A stretch of DNA of 27,574 bases, from contig JBCDGJ010000060.1 in NCBI GenBank assembly GCA_038757945.1, positions 1 through 27,574 on the forward strand, written 5' to 3'. The stretch comes from CALHVX01 sp038757945 (GTDB taxonomy: Bacteria > Pseudomonadota > Gammaproteobacteria > Pseudomonadales > Azotimanducaceae). This document shows, one piece after another, positions 16,348 to 24,889 of this stretch (the stretch's first letter is position 1; the number at the start of each line of letters is the position of its first letter). The notes under the pieces were generated by a model, which was not told where the DNA came from, made no database searches, and worked only from the letters and a program-made list of their open reading frames with translations. The position numbers and the translations under genes were made by a program.

Positions 16348-17831
16348 CCGCCAGAGCGCTGATGCTTCAGGGCACCGGATCCGATGTTGGCAAGTCGGTT
16401 CTTACCGCCGGGCTCGTACGGCTTGCGCGTCGGCGCGGCTACGCCGTAGCACCCTTTAAGCCGCAAAACATGTCCAACAACGCCGCAGCCTGTGCAGATG
16501 GCGGCGAGATTGGCCGCGCGCAGGCCCTACAGGCGCTGGCTGCCGGGCTCGAGCCGCAGGTTGACTTCAATCCGGTGCTGCTGAAACCGCAATCCGACAA
16601 CCGCTCCCAGATCGTCGTTCACGGACGTGCGGTATCAACTGCCGCGGCAAGCGACTACATTGCTAACCGCGGAGCGTTGCTTGGTCCGGTATTGCAGAGC
16701 TTCGAGCGTCTCTGCAACGCCTACGATCTCGTTATTGTCGAAGGGGCAGGCAGCCCGGCGGAAATCAACCTGAGGCGGGGAGACATCGCCAACATGGGAT
16801 TTGCGCGCGCAGCGCAGGTGCCGGTGTGCCTGGTCGCAGATATCGAGCGCGGCGGCGTCATTGCCAGCCTCGTTGGCACCAGGGCCGTGCTTGCACCTGA
16901 AGACGCAGCAATGATCCGCGGATTTATCGTCAACAAGTTCCGCGGGGATCCGCGCCTGTTCGACTCCGGCGTTGACGCCATCGTTGCCCACACCGGATGG
17001 CGCGCTTTCGGTGTTATCCCCTGGCTTGAGGAAGTGAGGCTGTTGCCGGCCGAAGATGCCGTATCTCTCGACCGCGACGGTGAACGACGCACAGACACGC
17101 TCAGAATTGCGGCCCCGATGCTGTCGCGGATGGCGAACTTCGACGATGCTGATCCGCTGCGCCAGCAACCCGGCGTGTCCTTCGAGTGGGTACCGCCGGG
17201 CCGGCCACTGCCCAGAGACTGCGATGTCGTCATCCTGTTCGGCACCAAGTCCACGCTCGCGGAACTGAGCTTTCTCCGGGAGCAGGGCTGGGATCACGAT
17301 CTACTGGCGCACGCACGCTCAGGCGGTCGAGTGCTCGGCATCTGCGGCGGCTATCAGCTCCTCGGTCGACACATACACGATCCAGATGGTGTCGATGGAC
17401 CACCAGGCAGCGTCGAGGGTCTCGGCCTGCTCGACGTTGAAACCACCATGGCGCCAGCAAAGACAGTACGGCCCACTAGCGGCGAGTGCGCTCACAGCGG
17501 AACCGCAGTCGCGGGGTACGAGATCCATGTCGGAGAAACGTCGGGGCCCGACTGCACGCGGCCGATGTTCCTGATCGACGATCACCGGGAAGGGGCCGCC
17601 AGCTTGAGCGGGCGAGTCACAGGAACCTATGTCCACGGTGTGTTCGGAAACGACAGCTACCGATCGCAATGGCTGACGCGAGCCGGCGCCAAACAGTTGA
17701 GCCCCTTCGACTACAGCGCAGCAGTCGAGAGCGCCCTCGACGCACTTGCAGATGCCATCGCAGCAGCCGTCGACGTCGACGCGCTGCTGTCGACGGCCCG
17801 ACGCCCACAAGACCGGTCCTCCAGCGGGTGA
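16344..17831 (+). CDS. cobQ: Cobyric acid synthase
   Basis: CobQ (CbiP) is a cytoplasmic glutamine- and ATP-dependent amidase that converts adenosylcobyrinic acid a,c-diamide to adenosylcobyric acid. The 495-residue protein starts with a BioD/DTBS-like domain (LMLQGTGSDVGKSVLTAGL, FKPQNMSNNAA, VDFNPVLLKPQSDN, VIVEGAGSPAEINLR). It ends with a type 1 glutamine amidotransferase domain whose nucleophile Cys334 lies in LGICGGYQLLG, with the partner His in GTYVHGVFGND. Length and motif order are standard. Its presence without a visible cbiA/cobB or corrin-ring gene suggests that the earlier steps are encoded elsewhere or that an intermediate is scavenged. Confidence 0.97.
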   Translation: MTARALMLQGTGSDVGKSVLTAGLVRLARRRGYAVAPFKPQNMSNNAAACADGGEIGRAQALQALAAGLEPQVDFNPVLLKPQSDNRSQIVVHGRAVSTAAASDYIANRGALLGPVLQSFERLCNAYDLVIVEGAGSPAEINLRRGDIANMGFARAAQVPVCLVADIERGGVIASLVGTRAVLAPEDAAMIRGFIVNKFRGDPRLFDSGVDAIVAHTGWRAFGVIPWLEEVRLLPAEDAVSLDRDGERRTDTLRIAAPMLSRMANFDDADPLRQQPGVSFEWVPPGRPLPRDCDVVILFGTKSTLAELSFLREQGWDHDLLAHARSGGRVLGICGGYQLLGRHIHDPDGVDGPPGSVEGLGLLDVETTMAPAKTVRPTSGECAHSGTAVAGYEIHVGETSGPDCTRPMFLIDDHREGAASLSGRVTGTYVHGVFGNDSYRSQWLTRAGAKQLSPFDYSAAVESALDALADAIAAAVDVDALLSTARRPQDRSSSG

Positions 17832-18778
17832 ATGCAGCGACCCTGCTCTTCGCCTGGGCCGTGGAGATCAGCTTCGGTTGGCCAGAGTGGCTGCATCGAC
17901 GCGTGCGCCATCCGGTCGTATGGATCGGCTGGCTGGTGAACCGCCTCGACGCCGCGTTCAATCGCGCGTCGCAATCCGACCGCTGGCGGAGGATCGCCGG
18001 GTGCCTGGCGACGACCGTCGTTGTGCTGACGACCTGGATTGTTACGGGGCTGCTGGTGGCCGCGCTGCCGGAGAGCTTGCTGGGATTGGGTCTGCAGGCG
18101 CTGATCACCTCCAGCCTGCTGGCCTCGCGCAGCCTCTATGTGCACGTCAAAGCCGTAGCGATCGCCCTCTCCGGCCAATCGATTGCGCGGGCGCGTGAGG
18201 CTGTGGCGCACATCGTCGGCCGCGACCCTGAACAGCTGGATCGGGCCGGAGTGGCCCGTGCCGCTCTCGAAAGCCTCGCAGAGAACGCATCCGATGGTGT
18301 CATCGCGCCGCTCTTCTGGGGTGTACTGCTGGGTTTGCCCGGTATCGCTGCCTACAAGGCAGTGAACACGCTTGACTCCATGATCGGCCACCGCAACGCA
18401 CGCTTTGAGCACTTCGGCAAGTTCGCAGCACGGCTCGACGACCTGGCAAACTGGATTCCAGCCCGAATCACCAGCCTGCTGCTGGTGCTGGTCAGCCCGC
18501 AGCCGGGGCTGGCTCGGATGGTGGTCCAGAACGACGCTCGTAAGCATCGTTCCCCAAACGCGGGTTGGCCGGAAGCTGCAATGGCCGCGGCATTAGGCGT
18601 GCGGCTGTCAGGCCCCCGCCGCTACGGCAACGCAGTTGTGGAGGAGCCCTGGTTGAATGCCGTCGGTTCGGATCCAGACAGCCCCGCGGTTCACCGGGGT
18701 CTTGTGCTGTACATCCGGGCACTTTGCCTTGCCGCGGCAGTGCTGGTGCTCATCGCTGTCGGAACCGTAATGCCATGA
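17828..18778 (+). CDS. cbiB: Adenosylcobinamide-phosphate synthase (CbiB)
   Basis: CbiB is a membrane enzyme that attaches aminopropanol phosphate (or threonine phosphate in some steps) to adenosylcobyric acid. From GTG 17828 it is 316 aa, the usual size. Landmarks are WPEWLHRRVRHPVVWIGWLV near residue 18, VARAALESLAENASDGVIAP near 141, GIAAYKAVNTLDSMIGHRN near 174 and DARKHRSPNAGWPEAAMAAA near 237. Hydrophobic stretches at the start, middle and end fit a polytopic protein. It starts in a GTGA overlap with cobQ and ends in an ATGA overlap with cobD. This gene is called cobD in Pseudomonas nomenclature. Confidence 0.95.
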   Translation: MNAATLLFAWAVEISFGWPEWLHRRVRHPVVWIGWLVNRLDAAFNRASQSDRWRRIAGCLATTVVVLTTWIVTGLLVAALPESLLGLGLQALITSSLLASRSLYVHVKAVAIALSGQSIARAREAVAHIVGRDPEQLDRAGVARAALESLAENASDGVIAPLFWGVLLGLPGIAAYKAVNTLDSMIGHRNARFEHFGKFAARLDDLANWIPARITSLLLVLVSPQPGLARMVVQNDARKHRSPNAGWPEAAMAAALGVRLSGPRRYGNAVVEEPWLNAVGSDPDSPAVHRGLVLYIRALCLAAAVLVLIAVGTVMP

Positions 18779-19779
18779 GCATCGATCTCGGGCACGGTGG
18801 GGCACTCGACCAGATCGCCGCACGATTTCCCGGGGCGCGAACGCCCTGGGTCGACCTCTCGACGGGCATCAATCCGTGGCCGTGGCCTGTCCCGCAGCTG
18901 GACCCAGCGGCATTGCACAGGTTGCCGACCCAAGGCGACAGCGACCGCTGCAGCGCTGCGATGCTTGCGGCGCTATCGGCGCCGTCCGAAGCATTGCTGC
19001 TGGTACCCGGCACAGAGATCGCCATCCGGCTGTTGCCGCACTGCCTGGACGCGCGGCGCATTGCTGTGCTCGCCCCGAGCTACCGTGACCATGCTGAGAG
19101 CTGGCAATCCGCCGGGGCCGACGTCATCGAAACCAGAGATCCCCTCACGTTTGCCGACACCGCTGACGTTGTCATCGTGTGCAATCCGAACAATCCCGAT
19201 GGCCGCCGTTTCCGGCGCGAGGACCTCATCGATGCCTGGACAGCGCTGCGCGCACGCGGCCGTTGGCTGATCGTCGATGAAGCATTTGCCGACCTCGAAC
19301 CGCAGCACAGCCTTGCGCCGCTGACCGGCGGTCCAGGACTTGTGCTGCTGCGTTCGAGCGGCAAGTTTTTCGGGCTGGCAGGACTACGGCTCGGGGCGCT
19401 GCTCGGGCCGCCGAGCCTGACTGCTGTTATGCGACAACTGCTTGGTGTCTGGCGAGTATCCACGCTCGCCCTCACGATCGGCGCTGGCGCTTACGCCGAC
19501 CTTGAGTGGCAAGGGCAGACACGGGAGCGCCTGGCTGAGGCGCGCGTGCAGCTCGACCAGGCGCTGCAGGAGCAGGGCGTGCGGAGTGTGGGCGGGACTG
19601 ACCTGTTCCGCTTCGTCGAGGTCAAAGACGCACACGGCACCTGGAACAGGTTGTGCAACCAGGGGGTCTATACCCGTCGCTTCAGCTGGACCGACCGACA
19701 CTTGAGAATTGGCCTGCCCGCAGACCAGACGGCGCTTCATCGTCTCAGGACCGCGCTGTCACTTCAGGACCAGCGGTAA
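18775..19779 (+). CDS. cobD: Threonine-phosphate decarboxylase (PLP-dependent)
   Basis: This aminotransferase-fold enzyme makes (R)-1-amino-2-propanol phosphate from threonine phosphate for CbiB; it is called CobD in Salmonella and cobC in Pseudomonas. The 334 residues include HGGALDQIAARFP and DLSTGINPWPWP at the N-terminus and VVIVCNPNNPDGRRF near 136. LIVDEAFADLEPQHS lies near 165, and the PLP lysine is Lys197 in RSSGKFFGLAGLRLG. ATG 18775 overlaps the cbiB stop. It is the last gene of the riboswitch-led block, and its 3' end overlaps convergent cobU by 21 bases. Confidence 0.93.
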   Translation: MSIDLGHGGALDQIAARFPGARTPWVDLSTGINPWPWPVPQLDPAALHRLPTQGDSDRCSAAMLAALSAPSEALLLVPGTEIAIRLLPHCLDARRIAVLAPSYRDHAESWQSAGADVIETRDPLTFADTADVVIVCNPNNPDGRRFRREDLIDAWTALRARGRWLIVDEAFADLEPQHSLAPLTGGPGLVLLRSSGKFFGLAGLRLGALLGPPSLTAVMRQLLGVWRVSTLALTIGAGAYADLEWQGQTRERLAEARVQLDQALQEQGVRSVGGTDLFRFVEVKDAHGTWNRLCNQGVYTRRFSWTDRHLRIGLPADQTALHRLRTALSLQDQR

Positions 19780-20262
19780 CCCCGCAACAATAAGCTCGAC
19801 GCGGTCACAAGCGGCTGCCACGGTTCTGTTCAACCACCCCTGCTCGTCGCGGAAGCGCCTGCCGAGCGGCGTCTCCGGAACGATCCCAAGGCCAACCTCA
19901 TTGGAGACCAGGATCAGCTCCCCGGGCATCGTGAACAGCTGGATCAGTGCAGCGGTTTCCGCTTGCACGTCACGGCCAGCATGCATCAGGTTCGACAACC
20001 AGAGGGTGAGGCAATCAACGACGACAACGCTATCGGGCAGAAGTGCCGGCTCGACTTCAGCGACCAGGTCCAGCGGTGCCTCCCGCGTGGACCACTCGGG
20101 GCCCCGATCGTTCCTGTGCTGTTCGATTCGGTCCGCCATCTCGGCGTCAAAGGGCTCGGCCGTCGCGACGAACACGCGCGTTGTCGCCAGGCCTTCAGCC
20201 AGCTCGAGCGCGCGATGGCTTTTTCCGGACCGCGCTCCACCAAGAATGAGTCTGACCGTCAT
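19759..20262 (-). CDS. cobU: Adenosylcobinamide kinase / adenosylcobinamide-phosphate guanylyltransferase
   Basis: CobU (CobP) phosphorylates adenosylcobinamide and adds GMP to give adenosylcobinamide-GDP, the substrate of CobS. The 167-residue protein begins with the P-loop GGARSGKS (residues 8-15). His49 in EQHRNDRGPEWSTRE matches the histidine that carries GMP in Salmonella CobU. VVVVDCLTLWLSNL near 78 and ILVSNEVGLGIVPE near 117 are further family motifs. ATG 20262 is preceded by GGTG. It is encoded on the opposite strand to the rest of the island, and its last 21 bases overlap the end of cobD. Its promoter must lie in or near the leader of the CobN-like gene, on the other strand. Confidence 0.95.
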   Translation of the reverse strand: MTVRLILGGARSGKSHRALELAEGLATTRVFVATAEPFDAEMADRIEQHRNDRGPEWSTREAPLDLVAEVEPALLPDSVVVVDCLTLWLSNLMHAGRDVQAETAALIQLFTMPGELILVSNEVGLGIVPETPLGRRFRDEQGWLNRTVAAACDRVELIVAGLPLVLK

Positions 20263-20325
20263 AGCACCAGGATATCGGCTCGTTCTCTGCCGCGAAAGCG
20301 TCCAGCGGCTCGAGCTTCTCGTGCT

Positions 20326-20353
20326 TTGCAGCCATCCGCCGCGTGACTAATCT
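20326..20353 (+). promoter_or_regulatory. Possible promoter for the CobN-like block
   Basis: TTGCAG (20326-20331), a 16-base spacer and TAATCT (20348-20353) form a weak sigma70-like pair. Transcription would start near 20360, about 20 bases before the first riboswitch stem. Matches are 3-4 of 6 at each box, so this is tentative. Confidence 0.3.
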
Positions 20354-20378
20354 CCGCGCCATGGTAGGCTCTCGGCCA

Positions 20379-20612
20379 CGACGGTGCTTGTGCAGATCAA
20401 TGAAACTGCGGCAAGCAGAAGCAGAGCCGAAGCAACGCCGGCGAGTAGCCGGCGCACAGCCGAAGCAATGCCGAAGAGGGAAGCTGGTGTAAGTCCAGCA
20501 CTGTCCCCGCAACTGTAAACGGCGAGCCGGTGCGACTGTCACTGGAGTGATATCTCCGGGAAGACACTGCACGTAATGGGCAACGACCCGTAAGTCAGGA
20601 GACCTGCCGTCG
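20379..20612 (+). ncRNA. Cobalamin (AdoCbl) riboswitch upstream of the CobN-like gene, with extended peripheral arm
   Basis: The core elements are GAAGAGGGAA (20473-20482), CTGGTGTAAGTCCAG, CCCCGCAACTGTAAAC, GTCACTGG, CCGGGAAGAC and the B12 box AAGTCAGGAGACCTGCC (20592-20608). The closing stem pairs CGACGG (20379-20384) with CCGTCG (20607-20612), the same geometry as the btuB riboswitch. Between GGTGCT (20383-20388) and the GAAGAGGGAA block there are 85 bases, against 14 in the btuB copy. The extra sequence has its own hairpin (GCCGGC, GAGTA, GCCGGC at 20438-20454) and a 15-base direct repeat. The start codon follows after about 115 bases. A 6-bp hairpin (GCCTCA/TGAGGC) just before the ribosome site may be the expression platform. 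Confidence 0.92.
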
Positions 20613-20728
20613 GCGTCGTCTTTGCGCACGGCCGGGTTGAGCCTGGGCGCATCGGGCCTCCGTCATGACGACATTTCGTAGTTCGACGCACGCCTCAGCC
20701 ATGAGGCGGGCTTGCCGGAGAATGTGTC

Positions 20729-23700
20729 ATGCGAGTTCAACGGGCCGTTGCCCAACGCCTTCTGCTTGCCCTGGTCGCCGCTCTCGCCCCCGGACTTGTG
20801 TTCGAAGTCGCGTCCGCGGCAAGGTCCGACCGGACCCTGTTCGGGGTTATCTCCGAGCGGAACTCAGCGAGCGCAGCAGCCGCCGCACGGCGGTTCAGGA
20901 AGCAGTTTCCTGACGCCAGCATCCAGCTGCGAACCCCGGAACAGTTGGCACTGCTATCGGACGCAGAGATCCAGAACCTGTTGGCCGCGGCGTCCGCGGT
21001 GCTCGTTGCCGGCGTCTTCAGCGACGACGCAACGCGTCTGGGCCGGCTGCTCAAGAACGTACCGGCCGACCGGCCCATCGTTGTCGTGAGCTCGGCGCGG
21101 GAGCTCGTGCTTCAGTCCCGCACCGCAGATGGCTGGCGAGCCACCAGCGCCGCGATCGATGCCGGCGTAGAAACCCCGTCTACGAGCAGCTGGGGGCAGG
21201 CCAACGCGTATTGGCAGGCGCGCGGTCCGGAAAACCTGAGTCGTCTGTTCAGCTTTCTCGTCAGCACACCGGCAGAGCGACTGAAGCTGCCGGTGGCCGA
21301 GCCGCTGGCACCCGTGCGCTACGGCACCCGCGCAGGCGCGCCGAGCGCACCGCTGGTGTTGCTGCTTGACTACGAAACAGGTGACCAGGCCGGGAACATC
21401 CGCCTCCACGAGCAGCTTTGCGACGCCCTGATACTGGAAGCCCTAGGCTGCCAATCCGTCTTCGCAGACTGGGGCGAGCCTACAGCGCAAGCGCTCGAAG
21501 ACTTCAACGCGCTCGAGCCGGCCGCGATCGTGATGCTCCAGGACTTTGCCCTGGGCGGCGCCAACCGTGGCCGCGCCGACGCGGCGCTGTCAGCGCTTGG
21601 CGTGCCCTTGATAAAAGGCATCCGGCTACAGGAGTTCAGCGCCGAGAGCTGGCGTCAGAGCCAGGATGGTCTGCCGACAGACAGCGTCTACTATCGGCTC
21701 GCTATGCCTGAACTCTCAGGTGCAGGCCAGGGCGCGGTGCTGGCAGCCGCTGCACCGATACAGATTGATGCGATCTCCGGCATTGCCGTGAAGATCACCA
21801 CTCCGATCAAGCCGGAAGTCGAGAGCCTCGCACGGCGGCTTAAGGGCTGGGCACAGCTGCAACGCACAGCGAACGCCGACAAACGTCTCGCAATCATCTA
21901 CTACAACCACCCACCGGGGCGGCACAACATCGGCGCCGATAACCTCGATGTCCCAGCGACCCTGCTCCTGCTGCTCAGGCAGCTGAACAAGGAGGGCTAT
22001 ACCACCGGCACCCTGCCGGACAGCGAGGAAGCACTGCTAGCGCTCATGCAGGCCCGCGCAGTCAACCTGCCGGAAAACAACGCTGCCCTCGCTGCAATGG
22101 CAGAGAGCGCCTTTTCGATGTCCGTCCCCGATTACCAGACCTTCTTCGAAACTCTGCCCGACGCTGTGCAACGCGAAGTAACGGGTGGACCCCTTGCGGT
22201 TCTGAAGTCGATGGTCGATGAGGCGCTCAATCAGCAGCAGCCCGAGGCTGCCAGCACCCTGCTGACCGCGGCCCTGAAAGACATAGCCTTCGTGATTGAA
22301 GGTGCACCCGCCAAGCGTCATGCGCGAGCGGAGGACCTGCTGGACCAGCTGCAGACCGCCTACCAGCAACACATCGCCGGTGTCGATCAGAGCGAAGCCA
22401 TCGACTCTTTATCAAACGCCCTGCGTCGTCACGGCATCGAAGGCCTGCGCGGGTGGGGGACAGCGCCAGGCGAAGTGATGACGTTTGAAGGTAAGTTCGT
22501 TTTTCCCGGGCTTCAGTTCGGCAACATCTTCATCGGACCACAACCACCACGGGGCTGGGAGGTTCGGGAGGAGGTGTTGCACGCCAACATGAGCATCGCC
22601 CCGCCACACCAGTATTTGGCGTTCTATCAATGGCTGCGGCAGGCGCTCGAGCCACACGCCATCATCCACCTCGGGCGCCATTCAACCTATGAATTCCTGC
22701 CCGGGCCGCGCACCGGCCTGGCGCGCTTCGACTACCCTCGTATCATCGCGGGGGATACCCCAGGACTGTACCCATACATCGTCGATGGCGTTGGCGAAGG
22801 GCTGCAGGCCAAGCGCCGCGGCCTCGCCGTGGTGATCGATCACCTGACCCCACCGCTGCAGGCGACGCCCTACTACGACGAGCTGCTGGGCTTGCGGCAA
22901 CTGGTCGAAGGGTTCGAGGCTGCTGATCCATCCCCAGCTGGCGACGCGGCGCGGCTCAGAGCCTTCACGCGCATCAGGGATCACGTGACCAGGCTCGGTA
23001 TGAAAGAGGCGCTGGTCGCGGAACTCGAAGCGGAGCATGGCGGCGGCGAGCGCATGGTCTTTGAGGAGCTCGAGCCAGATCTGCTGGTACATGAGGTTGG
23101 TCACTTCCTCACCGAAATGCAGGAAGACTTCATGCCCCTCGGCCTGCACGTGTTTGGTAAACCCTGGTCCGCCGAAGCCGTCCAGACCATGCTCACGTCC
23201 ATGGACGCACCGGCAGCAGAAGCGGCGCTCAAGGCTTCGCCGCGCGCGGAGATGGCCGCACTGCTTGATGGTCTAAACGGTAGGTTCGTTGAACCCGGAA
23301 TCGGCAACGACCCGTTGCGCTCGCCCGAAGCGCTGCCGACCGGTCGCAACTTCTACGGTCTCGACGCGAGCCTTATTCCCAATCGAATTGCCTTTGACAT
23401 CGGCAGACAGCTCACCGTCGATACGCCGGCAACCGACGGCAACCAGGCTGTCGTGCTCTGGGCGTCAGACACCGTCCGCGATGGGGGCGTGATGATCTCC
23501 TTCGGGATGAACCTGATGGGGATCCGGCCGGTGTGGAACGGGCGCGGTATCGTGAAAGGCTTGGAACGCCTACCCCTGGGGGACAGCCCGGAGCGGCAGG
23601 ACGTGACCTTCGTGGCCTCTGGCCTGTTCCGCGATCTCTACGGGGAGCAGATGAAGTGGCTGGACAAAGCGGTGCTGCTGGCCCTCGACGGTGCCTCGGA

Positions 23701-24889
23701 GACCATCAACGCCGAGTACCCGCAGCTTGCGCGCCCGCTAGCGGCAGTCCTCGCTCCGCTCGCCGAACTGCGCGCACCCGGTCGTGAGTCCCTGGCCCGA
23801 AACGCGGTGGCGCAGAGTTGGGTGACCCGGATGCTCGAGGCACCCGTACCAGACGCGGTCACTGCGCGGACTGCGAGCCTCAGGGTTTTTGCCCCGGCAA
23901 TCGGTCAGTATGGGGCGGGCATCAACCGGCTGGCAGAACGCTCCGGCGCCTGGTCCGATCGGTCGCAAATCGCTCAGACCTATCTGGCCCGCATGGGCCA
24001 TGCCTATGGCATGAATCTCGACGGCACAGCGCACCAGGACGCGTTCCGTGAACGGCTTGCCGGAACGAGCCAGAGCTTTCTGGGTCGCGCCAGCAATCTT
24101 TACGGGCTTGTCGACAACAACGACGCCTTCGACTATCTGGGCGGGCTGAACATGGCTGTTGAAGCAGCCAGCGGCGCTGCCCCGACAGGTTTCGTGGTCG
24201 ATGTGAGCGATCCGCAGAACCCAAAGATGCCGCCGCTGCCAAGTGCTATCGCCCGCGAGCTTCGGGGCCGGCAGCTGAATCCAGCGTGGATCAAGTCGCT
24301 CATGCCGCATGGCTATGCCGGCGCTCGCACGATGAACGTTGCTTTCTTCGAGAACCTGTGGGGCTGGGAAGTCACTGACCCGGATCTGTTCCCGGACGCC
24401 ATATGGGAAGACACCAAAGCCATCTACATGGATGACCGCTACAACATCGGTGTGTCTGAGTTTCTTAGTGCCGAGGCCAATCTGCCGGTACAGGCCAACA
24501 TGCTGGCAATCATGCTGGTCGCAGCGCAGAAAGGATTCTGGCAGGCAAGCGCCGAGACCATTGCCGACCTGGGTGAACGCTTTGCCGCGGCGGTCGCACA
24601 GGCCGGCCTACCGGGCAGTGGGCATACGCGACCTGACCATCCGATGCTGGATTGGATTTCCGACCAGGTCTCAAGCAGCGCAAGAGACGCGATAGCCGCG
24701 GCGCGCAGCGCAGCGAGGGGCGCGGAATCTGCAGCTCAGCAACCCGACCCGCCGCAGAGCATCAAAGAACTGACGCAGCAGCAGGTAGAAGACTCGGAAA
24801 AGACAATGGCTCCGATCGTGATTGCAACGCTGCTCCTTGCGGTCCTGGTCATGGCGCTCGGCTTCATGCGGAGCCGGAGGGTCACGTGA
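20729..24889 (+). CDS. CobN-like chelatase-family protein, exported and membrane-anchored
   Basis: This 1386-residue protein belongs to the CobN/ChlH family, whose members hold tetrapyrroles during metal insertion. CobN-family motifs are HLGRHSTYEFLPG (His647, His651, Glu655), GLYPYIVDGVGEGLQAKRR, AVVIDHLTPPL, LTEMQEDFMPLGLHVFGKP, and DYLGGLNMAVEAASG with LNPAWIKSLMPHGYAGA near the C-terminus. Unlike cytoplasmic CobN, it has a Sec signal peptide (residues 1-30, hydrophobic LLLALVAALAPGLVF then ASA). It also has one C-terminal helix (PIVIATLLLAVLVMALGF) followed by RSRR, placing the large domain in the periplasm. An Ala/Gln-rich linker precedes the helix. GGAG (20717-20720) serves ATG 20729. 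It follows a cobalamin riboswitch and is GTGA-coupled to an ExbB-like gene. No AAA+ partner (CobS/CobT chelatase or ChlI/ChlD) is visible. The nearest described relatives are probably HmuS-type proteins of Bacteroidota heme loci. A corrinoid substrate is inferred; metal insertion, metal removal or transport are all open. Confidence 0.9.
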   Translation: MRVQRAVAQRLLLALVAALAPGLVFEVASAARSDRTLFGVISERNSASAAAAARRFRKQFPDASIQLRTPEQLALLSDAEIQNLLAAASAVLVAGVFSDDATRLGRLLKNVPADRPIVVVSSARELVLQSRTADGWRATSAAIDAGVETPSTSSWGQANAYWQARGPENLSRLFSFLVSTPAERLKLPVAEPLAPVRYGTRAGAPSAPLVLLLDYETGDQAGNIRLHEQLCDALILEALGCQSVFADWGEPTAQALEDFNALEPAAIVMLQDFALGGANRGRADAALSALGVPLIKGIRLQEFSAESWRQSQDGLPTDSVYYRLAMPELSGAGQGAVLAAAAPIQIDAISGIAVKITTPIKPEVESLARRLKGWAQLQRTANADKRLAIIYYNHPPGRHNIGADNLDVPATLLLLLRQLNKEGYTTGTLPDSEEALLALMQARAVNLPENNAALAAMAESAFSMSVPDYQTFFETLPDAVQREVTGGPLAVLKSMVDEALNQQQPEAASTLLTAALKDIAFVIEGAPAKRHARAEDLLDQLQTAYQQHIAGVDQSEAIDSLSNALRRHGIEGLRGWGTAPGEVMTFEGKFVFPGLQFGNIFIGPQPPRGWEVREEVLHANMSIAPPHQYLAFYQWLRQALEPHAIIHLGRHSTYEFLPGPRTGLARFDYPRIIAGDTPGLYPYIVDGVGEGLQAKRRGLAVVIDHLTPPLQATPYYDELLGLRQLVEGFEAADPSPAGDAARLRAFTRIRDHVTRLGMKEALVAELEAEHGGGERMVFEELEPDLLVHEVGHFLTEMQEDFMPLGLHVFGKPWSAEAVQTMLTSMDAPAAEAALKASPRAEMAALLDGLNGRFVEPGIGNDPLRSPEALPTGRNFYGLDASLIPNRIAFDIGRQLTVDTPATDGNQAVVLWASDTVRDGGVMISFGMNLMGIRPVWNGRGIVKGLERLPLGDSPERQDVTFVASGLFRDLYGEQMKWLDKAVLLALDGASETINAEYPQLARPLAAVLAPLAELRAPGRESLARNAVAQSWVTRMLEAPVPDAVTARTASLRVFAPAIGQYGAGINRLAERSGAWSDRSQIAQTYLARMGHAYGMNLDGTAHQDAFRERLAGTSQSFLGRASNLYGLVDNNDAFDYLGGLNMAVEAASGAAPTGFVVDVSDPQNPKMPPLPSAIARELRGRQLNPAWIKSLMPHGYAGARTMNVAFFENLWGWEVTDPDLFPDAIWEDTKAIYMDDRYNIGVSEFLSAEANLPVQANMLAIMLVAAQKGFWQASAETIADLGERFAAAVAQAGLPGSGHTRPDHPMLDWISDQVSSSARDAIAAARSAARGAESAAQQPDPPQSIKELTQQQVEDSEKTMAPIVIATLLLAVLVMALGFMRSRRVT

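Noticed and set aside
20195..20629. Minus-strand ORF across the cobU start and riboswitch
   Set aside because: It overlaps the cobU P-loop region in another frame and runs through the antisense of the riboswitch; no domain recognised.
20729..24889. Reading the gene as ordinary aerobic cobaltochelatase CobN
   Set aside because: The signal peptide, C-terminal anchor, ExbB/DUF2149-like partners and absence of linked AAA+ subunits do not fit the cytoplasmic CobNST enzyme.
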